In this document: one piece after another, positions 33,637-41,363 of the stretch
How the letters are laid out: the number at the start of each line of letters is the position of its first letter
Position numbering within the stretch: position 1 is the stretch's first letter
Origin: Akkermansiaceae bacterium UBA3385
Lineage (GTDB): Bacteria; Verrucomicrobiota; Verrucomicrobiia; Verrucomicrobiales; Akkermansiaceae
Length of the DNA stretch: 64,000 nt
Assembly (NCBI GenBank): GCA_002358905.1
Contig: DEPT01000073.1
Span: 11,994 to 75,993 of the forward strand
Reading direction: 5' to 3'
The notes under the pieces: generated by a model
What the model saw: only the letters and a program-made list of their open reading frames with translations
What the model was told of the DNA's origin: nothing
The model's database searches: none
Program-made: the position numbers and the translations under genes

Positions 33637-36258
33637 ATGAATAAGCCCACATTGCACTGGAGCGCCACGCTTACAGCTTTGGCGCTGACGTTGGCAGCGC
33701 CGGCTTTTGGTCAGGCATCTACGGGAGATCCTTTCCTGGATGCCATGATGATGGACCAGCAGGCTGAGCAGAAAACGACGAGTACCAATTCTGCACCCGA
33801 GGAAGACCCCTTCCTGAAAGCTATAAGCAGCAAGAAGACGAGTGCTCAGACTGCGCCTGTGCAGACCCCCCAACCTGCCGCCAAGCCTGTGGAAACTCGC
33901 CTGGTTTCGGCTGCTTCAGATACCCGCCTGCTCGATGAATCTGAGGTGGTGCGTGAATTAGGACCGGCAACGGGGTTGTTCCAGAATGATGCTTCTTTTG
34001 ATGGCAAATCCGTATCGGGAGTTGAGTTTCGCTACACGGGCGACAAAGTACTGCCGGACCGCCGCCTGATGGATGTGGTGCAGACGCGCGCGGGGAGCGA
34101 GTATTCCTCAGTTCGAGTGAATGCAGACCTGGAGCGCCTGATTGAGCGCAGCCTGATTGACCCGAATGCCTCCGTTTCGGTTCAGCCGAGCGGCAATACT
34201 GTCAAGGTGATTTTCAATGTGCGCGCCAGTAGCGTGCTTGCCGGTGTGGGCTTTACCGGTAATGAGGAATTTGATGATGATGACCTGCGCGAAACCAGTA
34301 AGCTTCAACCCGGCACGGTGCTGAGCGATGCAACGCTGGCTGCAGCTCGTGCCAATATCATCAAGGCATACCAGGAAGCCGGTTATCCGGATACGCAGGT
34401 GAGCTGGCATGCGGAGAAGACTGCCAGTGGTTCCTATAAGGATGTCGTGTTCGATATCAAGGAAGGCCGCGAGGTAAGCATGAGCACCATTGAGTTCCAG
34501 GGGAATAAGGCCTTCGATGGCGAACAGCTTCGCCAGCTCATGAAGACTAAGGAACGAGGCCTCTTCACCTGGATTACCAAGTCCGGTCGCGTTGACCGTG
34601 AACAGGTGGAGGATGACCTGGAAGCCGTTATCAAGCATTATAAGAACTACGGTTACCTCCGTGCCCGCCTGAGCAAGGTAGAGTATACGGCCAGCCCGAA
34701 TGAGACAGGCCGCCAGCGTCTGCACCTGAAGGTGACGGTGGAGGAAGGTCCGCGTTACAAGGTGCGTAATGTGACGTTTGGCCCGCTGACTGCTTATACC
34801 GCCAAGGAACTGGAGCCCGGTCTCAGCATGTGGAATGGCGATATCTACTCCTTGCAGAAGGTTTCTGATGACGTGACGATGATTCGCCGCTACTACGGCG
34901 CAAAGGGATATGCAGATGCAGACGTTCGCCCTGATATCAATGAAGTGGGTGTAGCTGCCGATGGTACGCGCCTGATTGATATTCGCTACGATGTGACGGA
35001 GGGCGAGCGCTTCAAGGTGGGCCGCATCAATGTGCGTGGTAACACCAAGACCCGCCAGCACGTGATTCTGCGCGAATTGCCGCTCAAACCAGGTGAGAAT
35101 CTTAACTCTGTAGACCTGGAAACAGCCAGAAAACGCCTGGAGAACCTGAATTACTTTGATCAGGTGGAGGTGTCGCAGGGCCTTTCCACCACCAATGGTT
35201 ACCGTGACATTAATGTGAATGTACACGAAAAGATGACCGGCAGCCTGACTCTGGGTGTGGCGTTCTCCACTGTGGAGAATGTGTATCTCTACACCACTAT
35301 CACCCAGTCTAACTTTGATATACGTGGTTTTGTCAATGGCGGAACCTTTGTGGGTGGCGGTCAGCGCCTTACGGTGAGCGGTAAGCTTGGTACGGAATAC
35401 AGCAGTGCTTCCGTGTATCTGTTGGAACCCTGGTTCCTGGACCGTAAGCTGGCTTTGGGTAATGAGTTGTTCTACTCCAAATCCACTTATCTGAGCGATT
35501 ATTACCAGCAGACGAATTTTGGCTATGCTGTTTCTCTGCGCAAGTCCATCAGCGATCTTTCCTCTGTGAAGTTTGAATATCGCATCGAGGAGTATGGTAT
35601 TGACGCAGAGGGTGGTTCCCCTGTCTTCTTCAAAGAACAGGATGGAGATTATACACGTAGCCATTTCCGCCTGAGCTGCGATTACGACTCTCGCGATTCC
35701 ATGGTGACCCCGCGTAAGGGTGGCCACGTGGAAGGTCATGTGGGGTACAGTGGCCCCGGCAGTACGGTTGAGACCTACACGGTGGGCCTGACCGGGTCTT
35801 ACTACTACAACTCGTTCTGGGATTCCATCTTCAGCATCAACATGGGACTTGAGACGGTTGACACGGTGAAGAGTGATGAAGAAGTGCCGATTTTCGAGCG
35901 TTGCTACCTTGGCGGACCGGCCAATCTGCGTGGCTTCCGTTATCGTGATGTCGGTATGATTGATGAAGCTCTGGCCGGCGATGAAACAATGGGTGGTAAT
36001 ACTTCTGCCTACGTGCAGTTCGAGGTGACTCTGCCGGTGGTGGAATCTGTTCGCTTTGCTATGTTTGTGGACGCTGGTTTCGTGCACAAGGACAGCTTCG
36101 ACTTTGCCCCCACGGAATGGGCTGCTGACTATGGTATCGGTCTGCGCATTAATCTGCCCATGGGTCCGCTGGCTGTGGACTATGCCATTCCCTTCAAGAC
36201 GGCCAACTGTGCCGATGATGATGGCCAGTTCCAGTTCTATGTGGACTACAAGTACTAA
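33637..36258 (+). CDS. bamA: BamA, outer-membrane protein assembly factor
   Basis: 873 residues. Signal peptide residues 1-26 (ending PAFGQA), then a ~95-residue low-complexity extension with two DPFLxA motifs (DPFLDAMMM, DPFLKAI). Five POTRA domains follow at roughly 120-500 (for example KVIFNVRASSVLAGVGFTG; VGRINVRGNTKTRQHVIL). The rest is the Omp85 beta-barrel with the conserved NLRGFRYRDVG loop and terminal aromatic FYVDYKY. It is the central insertase for beta-barrel proteins. The N-terminal extension makes it longer than the usual ~800 residues. It is not followed by skp; a bidirectional terminator lies downstream. Confidence 0.94.
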   Translation: MNKPTLHWSATLTALALTLAAPAFGQASTGDPFLDAMMMDQQAEQKTTSTNSAPEEDPFLKAISSKKTSAQTAPVQTPQPAAKPVETRLVSAASDTRLLDESEVVRELGPATGLFQNDASFDGKSVSGVEFRYTGDKVLPDRRLMDVVQTRAGSEYSSVRVNADLERLIERSLIDPNASVSVQPSGNTVKVIFNVRASSVLAGVGFTGNEEFDDDDLRETSKLQPGTVLSDATLAAARANIIKAYQEAGYPDTQVSWHAEKTASGSYKDVVFDIKEGREVSMSTIEFQGNKAFDGEQLRQLMKTKERGLFTWITKSGRVDREQVEDDLEAVIKHYKNYGYLRARLSKVEYTASPNETGRQRLHLKVTVEEGPRYKVRNVTFGPLTAYTAKELEPGLSMWNGDIYSLQKVSDDVTMIRRYYGAKGYADADVRPDINEVGVAADGTRLIDIRYDVTEGERFKVGRINVRGNTKTRQHVILRELPLKPGENLNSVDLETARKRLENLNYFDQVEVSQGLSTTNGYRDINVNVHEKMTGSLTLGVAFSTVENVYLYTTITQSNFDIRGFVNGGTFVGGGQRLTVSGKLGTEYSSASVYLLEPWFLDRKLALGNELFYSKSTYLSDYYQQTNFGYAVSLRKSISDLSSVKFEYRIEEYGIDAEGGSPVFFKEQDGDYTRSHFRLSCDYDSRDSMVTPRKGGHVEGHVGYSGPGSTVETYTVGLTGSYYYNSFWDSIFSINMGLETVDTVKSDEEVPIFERCYLGGPANLRGFRYRDVGMIDEALAGDETMGGNTSAYVQFEVTLPVVESVRFAMFVDAGFVHKDSFDFAPTEWAADYGIGLRINLPMGPLAVDYAIPFKTANCADDDGQFQFYVDYKY

Positions 36259-36288
36259 AGCGCCCGTTAATCAGTGTGTCTGAAAAAA

Positions 36289-36326
36289 ATCCCTGGTTGG
36301 ATGAGTTCCAACCAGGGATATTTCTT
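36289..36326. terminator. Bidirectional terminator between bamA and the anchored transglutaminase-like gene
   Basis: ATCCCTGGTTGGA / TCCAACCAGGGAT, 13-bp perfect stem with a TGAGT loop; an A-run lies on the left and ATTTCTTT on the right. Confidence 0.9.
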
Positions 36327-36351
36327 TGCCAGCTGAGAGATGGCTGAAGGA

Positions 36352-38616
36352 TTAATCTTCCGTAGCGTACTGGCCTTCTGCCCGGCTCTGACGGATGTTG
36401 GCGTCTTCGCGCATTTTAAGAGCTTTGCGTTCGTTGCCTGCGTTTTCCCAGGCGGTCGCAATCTGACGCTGAATTTCGCATTCTTTCTTAAGTTTGAAGA
36501 GGTCGCTGCCATTGCTGCGAACCTGTTTTTCAAAGAGTTTTTCAGCGTCTTTGGCCAGCGTATTCCAGGCACGGGCCGGTGCTTCATCTCCGAGATGCCC
36601 CATATATTGCCCCAGCAGCTGTCCGAAGATATCGCCACGGCCTGTGTATTTCTTCAGTTGCTTGCGGTATAGATTAGCCAGGCCTGTGTAGTTCTTCTCT
36701 TCGGCATAAACCTCTGCCTGGCGGTTTACCGCATTCAATACGATATCGGCGCGTTCATCGCCTCCACGGCGGTTCAGCTGGTTCATGGAACGGCGCAGGG
36801 CTGCCTGTTTGCTGGCGGCATTCTTACCATCGAGCAAGTATTTTTCTTCGACCTCGATGGCCAGGTCCATGAGCTCTGTGTTCTTTTTGCTGAGCTGGTT
36901 CAAATCGGCATTGATTTTGCGCCACACTTTGTCCGGGGGGAGATTGTCCTCATCCTGCCCCAGCACTTTGATATAGTGCGCCCATGCGGCGGTGAGGGTG
37001 GGGAAGGCCGTGGTGACATATCGAGCGGTGCTGCGGGCTTCTGTCGTGCAGTTGATGCGGGACATGTAGTCTGCCAGAATCATGGCATCTGCCGCAGGAG
37101 CAAGCTTGGCATCCGTGGTTTTGGTGTCTTTGCTGAGCAGCACGGATTCGTGCTGGCTGCGGCCGGAGCAGGGATTGGTGAAGCGTCCGCTGTTGTAGCC
37201 GTAGGAGTTTGTCTGCACCCATTGCGTTGCATCAACCAGGTTCACCATCCAGGCGTGGGGGCCGCGGTCGCCATCGCCCACAATGTAGACAGCCGGCACA
37301 CCACGGCACTTGCCCGTGTTGCAGGAGAAATAGCCCTGGTCGCGGCAGACGCCGCCTTCCTTCCTGATTTCTTCGAAGGAATAATTTTCATAGAGATCCT
37401 TGTTGGTGGCGGCGCGTTCCATGACGTATTTGATGGAACCATAGGCTGCGCTCCAGTTGGCCTGGGTGTAGTTGACGTTTTCGGCAGCCCAGTCGAACTC
37501 ACTTTGGGGCAGGCGGACATCCACTACGTGCAGCAGCTGGGAAACACTCAGTTTCTTGATATCGGTTACCAGTTTGCGCTTTTTATCCATTTCACGCAGG
37601 TAGGCGCATACCTCCGGCACGGTGAGTCGGGGCTCATTCCGGTCGCGGAACATGCCGGGGGACCCGGCAACCTGCGGGTTAATCAGAGCACCGGCAATGG
37701 CCAGGTTCATGTATTTGACTCTTTCCTTGGCGTCCGTTTCGGTCCAGATGGTGTAGAACTGGCGGATGGAATGGGCAGCATTGGTATCAAGCCCTTCCTG
37801 GGTCAGGTAGTGTTGCATGAACTGGTGCAGCGCCTGGCTTTTATCCCGCAGAGCCCAGCGGAAGAAGTCTACGCCGTTGTTATCGTTATCATCCCCTTCT
37901 GTGGAAACGATTTCGGCAAGTTCCTTTTCCCCTGCCATGCGGATGAGCAGGCAGAGGTCTACCGCCTGCATCAGGTTGCGGTTGTTTTTGTATTGGGTAT
38001 AATTGAGCTTGCCGCTGCCGGTGTATGTGGGCACTGCTTCCTTGATACGGGCGGATGCTGCTTTTTCAAATGCGGAAAAATCCTTTTTCTGGAGAAGATG
38101 GTCCACCATGGCGTCAAACTGCTTTTTGGCAGTTGCTCCGTTGGCGTCTGCTCCGTGCAGTGCGGGCATGTTATCGTATGCGGAAGTTTGCACAGGCTCC
38201 TCTTTCGGTTCCTCTTTCTTATCCGGCTCTACGGGTTTAGGCTCGTCCTTGCCGGCAGTGTCCTCCTTGAGTTTTCTGCGGCGTTCTTCCTCTTCTGCGG
38301 CCAGTCGCTTGCGTTCTGCCTCTTCTGCGGCCAGGCGTTTACGTTCTTCTTCCTCCGCAGCCAGTCGTTCCTGTTCTTCTTTTTCGGCTGCAAGGCGCGC
38401 CATTTCCTCAGCCAGTCGCTTATCTGCGGCTATTTTTGCCTTGCGCGCAGCTTCAGCAGCCTTGCGTTCATTTTCGTTCTTCTGCCACGTGTCGTACCCA
38501 TAGTAGCCACCGCCACCAAGGGCAATGAGAAGGAGCGTGATAATCCAGCCGCTGCCAGATTTCTTCGGCTTTTTATGGGTAGTTAGACTTTTCGCCTTAA
38601 GAACTTGCTTTGCCAT
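36352..38616 (-). CDS. Membrane-anchored transglutaminase-like protein with charged coiled-coil stalk
   Basis: 754 residues. The basic N-terminus and one transmembrane helix (SGWIITLLLIALGGGGYYGY near 22-41) anchor the protein. A Lys/Glu/Ala-rich helix follows (repeats of RLAAEEEERK, about 50-120), then an acidic Pro-rich linker. The periplasmic part has a transglutaminase-like core: GGVCRDQGYFSCNTGKCRGV with the likely catalytic Cys, then GPHAWMVNLVDATQW supplying His and Asp. A helical C-terminus with repeat-like segments follows. Substrate unknown; cross-linking or peptide cleavage at the envelope is possible. It shares architecture logic, not close sequence, with the exported protein at 21589. 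Confidence 0.72.
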   Translation of the reverse strand: MAKQVLKAKSLTTHKKPKKSGSGWIITLLLIALGGGGYYGYDTWQKNENERKAAEAARKAKIAADKRLAEEMARLAAEKEEQERLAAEEEERKRLAAEEAERKRLAAEEEERRRKLKEDTAGKDEPKPVEPDKKEEPKEEPVQTSAYDNMPALHGADANGATAKKQFDAMVDHLLQKKDFSAFEKAASARIKEAVPTYTGSGKLNYTQYKNNRNLMQAVDLCLLIRMAGEKELAEIVSTEGDDNDNNGVDFFRWALRDKSQALHQFMQHYLTQEGLDTNAAHSIRQFYTIWTETDAKERVKYMNLAIAGALINPQVAGSPGMFRDRNEPRLTVPEVCAYLREMDKKRKLVTDIKKLSVSQLLHVVDVRLPQSEFDWAAENVNYTQANWSAAYGSIKYVMERAATNKDLYENYSFEEIRKEGGVCRDQGYFSCNTGKCRGVPAVYIVGDGDRGPHAWMVNLVDATQWVQTNSYGYNSGRFTNPCSGRSQHESVLLSKDTKTTDAKLAPAADAMILADYMSRINCTTEARSTARYVTTAFPTLTAAWAHYIKVLGQDEDNLPPDKVWRKINADLNQLSKKNTELMDLAIEVEEKYLLDGKNAASKQAALRRSMNQLNRRGGDERADIVLNAVNRQAEVYAEEKNYTGLANLYRKQLKKYTGRGDIFGQLLGQYMGHLGDEAPARAWNTLAKDAEKLFEKQVRSNGSDLFKLKKECEIQRQIATAWENAGNERKALKMREDANIRQSRAEGQYATED

Positions 38617-38623
38617 GGTGATA

Positions 38624-38651
38624 ATCCTACTATATTAAGGTGAAAAGTAAA
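38624..38651 (-). promoter_or_regulatory. Promoter of the anchored transglutaminase-like gene, predicted leaderless
   Basis: Minus strand: TTTACT, 16-nt spacer, TAGGAT; 7 nt to the ATG at 38616. Confidence 0.55.
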
Positions 38652-38739
38652 GCTAAAAGTTTACAGGGACTGGCTGCTGTGCCGGATGGATGCAGACGCT
38701 TGTCTGGTCGCCTATCCTGTGTGTATGCGTACATTAAGC

Positions 38740-38768
38740 TGGAAAATGCAGGGAATGTAGGGTATAGT
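38740..38768 (+). promoter_or_regulatory. Promoter of the ankyrin/Cys-His gene, predicted leaderless
   Basis: TGGAAA (weak), 17-nt spacer, TATAGT; 6 nt to the ATG at 38775. Divergent from the transglutaminase-like gene. Confidence 0.55.
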
Positions 38769-38774
38769 ACCTGC

Positions 38775-39383
38775 ATGAGCGATTTGCAATGGAACAGCGT
38801 GACTCTGGAGGAGGATGAAAAACCTCGTGTTCAGCCAGAGGAATTGCGTGAAATGGCTGCTGATCTGGACCCGGATGACTTCGATGAACCCGTTCAGGAG
38901 TTCCTGGATGCTATCATGAATGGAGAGGATGTTGAGACTCTTCGACAGGCGGCGACTCTTCTTCTGCAGGATGAGGTGGATCTGGCTCCTGACCTTGCTT
39001 CCATGGGTGTGGAACCTGATAGCGGCCTGATTGCCTTGCTGCTGGCTGCCGGGGCAGATGTGAACGCCCGGAATGCCTACGGGCAGCCACCTTTGCATCT
39101 GGCGGCATATTACGGGTATGAGACGATTGTGGACCAACTGCTGGCTGCCGGTGCCAATCTGCGGACTCGTAATATGCATGGACGTTTTGCGGCGGAGGTG
39201 GCGGCTACTCCTGCACTGGCCGCCCGCCTGGAGCCGCCCTACCACCCGGATGATGATGAGCCGCTGCCGCCGGAGATTGAGGATGCAGATTATGAGCCCG
39301 AATCGGAGCATTGCTGCTGCGGAGAGCATGATTGCGATTGCGGTCATCACCATGGCGAATGCTCTTGTGGACACCAACACTAA
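38775..39383 (+). CDS. Ankyrin-repeat protein with Cys/His-rich C-terminal tail
   Basis: 202 residues from the ATG at 38775. An acidic N-terminus (LDPDDFDEPVQEFLDAI) is followed by two to three ankyrin repeats (LIALLLAAGADVNARN; QPPLHLAAYYGYETIVDQLL) and an acidic linker. The last 25 residues contain seven Cys and seven His (HCCCGEHDCDCGHHHGECSC), with no other metal-site fold around them. I infer a metal-binding, metallothionein-like tail used for storage, sensing or structural zinc. No signal peptide, so cytoplasmic. It is followed after 11 nt by a small RHH-like protein, probably co-transcribed. Confidence 0.75.
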   Translation: MSDLQWNSVTLEEDEKPRVQPEELREMAADLDPDDFDEPVQEFLDAIMNGEDVETLRQAATLLLQDEVDLAPDLASMGVEPDSGLIALLLAAGADVNARNAYGQPPLHLAAYYGYETIVDQLLAAGANLRTRNMHGRFAAEVAATPALAARLEPPYHPDDDEPLPPEIEDADYEPESEHCCCGEHDCDCGHHHGECSCGHQH

Positions 39384-39394
39384 CCACTGCTGCC

Positions 39395-39655
39395 ATGGGA
39401 ACTAAAATTGTCACTTTCCGTTGTCCGAAGGAGTTGTTGAGCCAGATTGATGATACGGCAAGCTATTTCCAGCGCACTCGCAATTCGGTCTTGCTGGCTG
39501 CCGTACGACTTTTCTCCCGCCAGCTGCGCGAGCTGCCGAGCGGTGAGATGACCCAGCCCCTTTCTTCTGAGCTACTGACCCGGGAGACCATGTTTCCGAA
39601 GCCGGAAAGTCGCGGCGGGCGTCCCCGGAAGCAGAAAATTTCTTCGGAGGCTTAA
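39395..39655 (+). CDS. Small ribbon-helix-helix-like protein
   Basis: 86 residues from the ATG at 39395. KIVTFRCPKELLSQIDDTAS followed by SVLLAAVRLFSRQL resembles the strand-helix-helix of MetJ/Arc-type regulators (short N-terminal strand, two helices). The C-terminal part is basic and disordered (PESRGGRPRKQK). A DNA-binding regulator of its own operon is plausible but unproven. Its TAA stop overlaps the TAA of the convergent CoA transferase gene within TTAA. Confidence 0.6.
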   Translation: MGTKIVTFRCPKELLSQIDDTASYFQRTRNSVLLAAVRLFSRQLRELPSGEMTQPLSSELLTRETMFPKPESRGGRPRKQKISSEA

Positions 39656-41139
39656 TCCAAATCTGCGTTTCGCATGTCGCCTGTATCAGAGTAGGCGTTG
39701 TGGAAGCTGAAAGCCTTGTGCAGATCGTGCGGAGTGTGCCCTTTCTGCGTGCGTGCCAGGTATTTGCGCAGCAGGGGGCGGTAGTCCGGGTGGGCGCAGT
39801 TTTCAATGATGACTTCTGCCCGTTCTCTGGGAGAGAGCCCGCGTAAGTCGGCTACGCCTTGTTCTGTGATGATGACGTGTACATCGTGCTCCGTGTGGTC
39901 GGTATGTGAGACCATGGGCACCACGGCGGAAATGGCACCGCCCTTTGCCACAGACGGGCAGGAGAAGATGGTGTATGCGGCGCTTCGGGCAAAATCTCCG
40001 CTGCCACCGATACCGTTCATGATGTGTGTGCCGGCAATGTGTGTGGAGTTCACGTTGCCGAAAATATCCACCTCCAGCGCGGTGTTCATGCAGATGAGAC
40101 CAATGCGACGGGCAATGGCCGGATTGTTGGATACCTCCACCGGGCGCAGAAGGATTTTATTGCGGTAGAAGTCGAAATTCTGGTAGATTTCCTGCAGCGT
40201 TTCATCGCATACATGGATGCAGCAGCTGCTGGCAAACAGGCAGCGCCCCTGCTTCATGAGGTCAATCACCGTGTCCTGCAGCACTTCTGTGTGCATTTTG
40301 AAGGGCGGTATGATGCTGGATTGCCCGACGCTGGCCAGTACGGCGTTTGCTACGTTGCCCACCCCACTCTGCAGAGGAAGCCCTTCTGCCGGTATGCGAC
40401 CGGCCAGGTATTCTGCCTCCAGGAATTGACGCATGTTTTCCCCAATCTGAAGGGTGATATCTGAAAGATCCTTGAAACGGGCAATGTAGTCCGGCTCATG
40501 CGTAAGCACCACGCCTACGATTTTTTCCGGGTCTACTTTCATGGTGGGGCGGCCTATGCGGTCGTCCAGGTTATTCAGCGGAATGAAGGTACGGTGGGGC
40601 GGGTCGCTGGGTATGAAGATATCGTGCAGGCAGCGCAGCTGGCGTGGATCATGGAAAGAGTTTAATTCCAGGATAATGCGGTCTGCCAATAGTCCGAAAG
40701 TGGGGGTGTTTCCTTCGCTGGTGGTCAGAGTCAGTTCGCCATCGTCCGTTACTTCACAGCATTCGATGACCGCCGTGGTGGGGCGTTCCAGGTGCCCGTA
40801 GCGCATCTGTTGAGCCATCAGGGATACATGCAGGTCGTTGTAGTGCATGCTTCCTTCGTTGGCTGCTTTGCGGGTTTCCGGGCTGGATTGGTAGGGCATG
40901 TGGCGTATGAGGGCGTTTTCCCCTGCCAGGCAGCCTGCTACCAAGGTGCTGGTGGTGGCACCGCTCATGAGACTGATGCGCCAGGGGCGCCCGGCTTCGT
41001 GTTCTGCTCTGGCGTGTGCCGCCATTGCCATGGGAATGACCTTGGGCGCACCTGCGTTGGCAAATCCACTGAATCCCACGCACTCACCATCAGGAATCAT
41101 GGCGGCGGCTTCTTCTGCTGTCAGTACCTTGTATCGCAT
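39652..41139 (-). CDS. Acetyl-CoA hydrolase/transferase family CoA transferase
   Basis: 495 residues of the family that includes succinyl-CoA:acetate and propionyl-CoA:succinate CoA transferases: N-terminal VGFSGFANAGAPKVIPMAM, QSGVGNVANAVLASVG, then HTEVLQD (where the family places the catalytic glutamate) and, later, NGIGGSGDFARSA and TEQGVADLRGLSPRERA. In a fermenting gut Verrucomicrobium this would fit the succinate-propionate pathway or acetate formation; which acceptor is used cannot be read from sequence. Monocistronic. TATAGT lies 18 nt before the ATG without a convincing -35 box. Confidence 0.88.
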   Translation of the reverse strand: MRYKVLTAEEAAAMIPDGECVGFSGFANAGAPKVIPMAMAAHARAEHEAGRPWRISLMSGATTSTLVAGCLAGENALIRHMPYQSSPETRKAANEGSMHYNDLHVSLMAQQMRYGHLERPTTAVIECCEVTDDGELTLTTSEGNTPTFGLLADRIILELNSFHDPRQLRCLHDIFIPSDPPHRTFIPLNNLDDRIGRPTMKVDPEKIVGVVLTHEPDYIARFKDLSDITLQIGENMRQFLEAEYLAGRIPAEGLPLQSGVGNVANAVLASVGQSSIIPPFKMHTEVLQDTVIDLMKQGRCLFASSCCIHVCDETLQEIYQNFDFYRNKILLRPVEVSNNPAIARRIGLICMNTALEVDIFGNVNSTHIAGTHIMNGIGGSGDFARSAAYTIFSCPSVAKGGAISAVVPMVSHTDHTEHDVHVIITEQGVADLRGLSPRERAEVIIENCAHPDYRPLLRKYLARTQKGHTPHDLHKAFSFHNAYSDTGDMRNADLD

Positions 41140-41171
41140 AGCTGCTGTTTATTGCCCACTATATTAGCAGA

Positions 41172-41205
41172 AATTAGATGCTGGAGTCCAGTCTAATTTT
41201 TTGTT
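41172..41205 (+). other. Terminator-like hairpin antisense to the CoA transferase leader
   Basis: AATTAGA-tg-CTGG / CCAG-TCTAATT followed by TTTTT on the plus strand, although no plus-strand gene ends here. It sits upstream of the minus-strand CoA transferase start. Purpose unclear. Confidence 0.4.
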
Positions 41206-41260
41206 ATTGCTGCAGCATGGCGGAAGCGGGATGTGAAGAATGGGGGATGAGGGGTGAGGG

Positions 41261-41302
41261 ATGAAAAATGAAAAATGAAAAATGAAAAATGAAAAATGAA
41301 AA
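41261..41302. repeat. Six tandem copies of ATGAAAA
   Basis: Perfect 7-bp tandem repeat immediately next to the transporter terminator and outside any gene. Confidence 0.95.
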
Positions 41303-41336
41303 ACCGGCTCCCCCGGTGCGGCAGTGGGGGAGCCGG
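41299..41336 (-). terminator. Terminator of the sugar transporter gene
   Basis: CCGGCTCCCCC / GGGGGAGCCGG, 11-bp perfect stem, with TTTTT after it on the minus strand. Confidence 0.9.
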
Positions 41337-41363
41337 TGAAATTGGATGTAACTAATTGGTGGA

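Noticed and set aside
34108..36087. 659-codon open frame opposite bamA
   Set aside because: Antisense shadow of a clearly coding gene. The same applies to long frames opposite the autotransporter (5989-7827, 8338-9633).
41261..41302. Replication-origin iterons
   Set aside because: Seven-bp A-rich units without DnaA boxes or neighbouring origin genes; simple tandem repeat.
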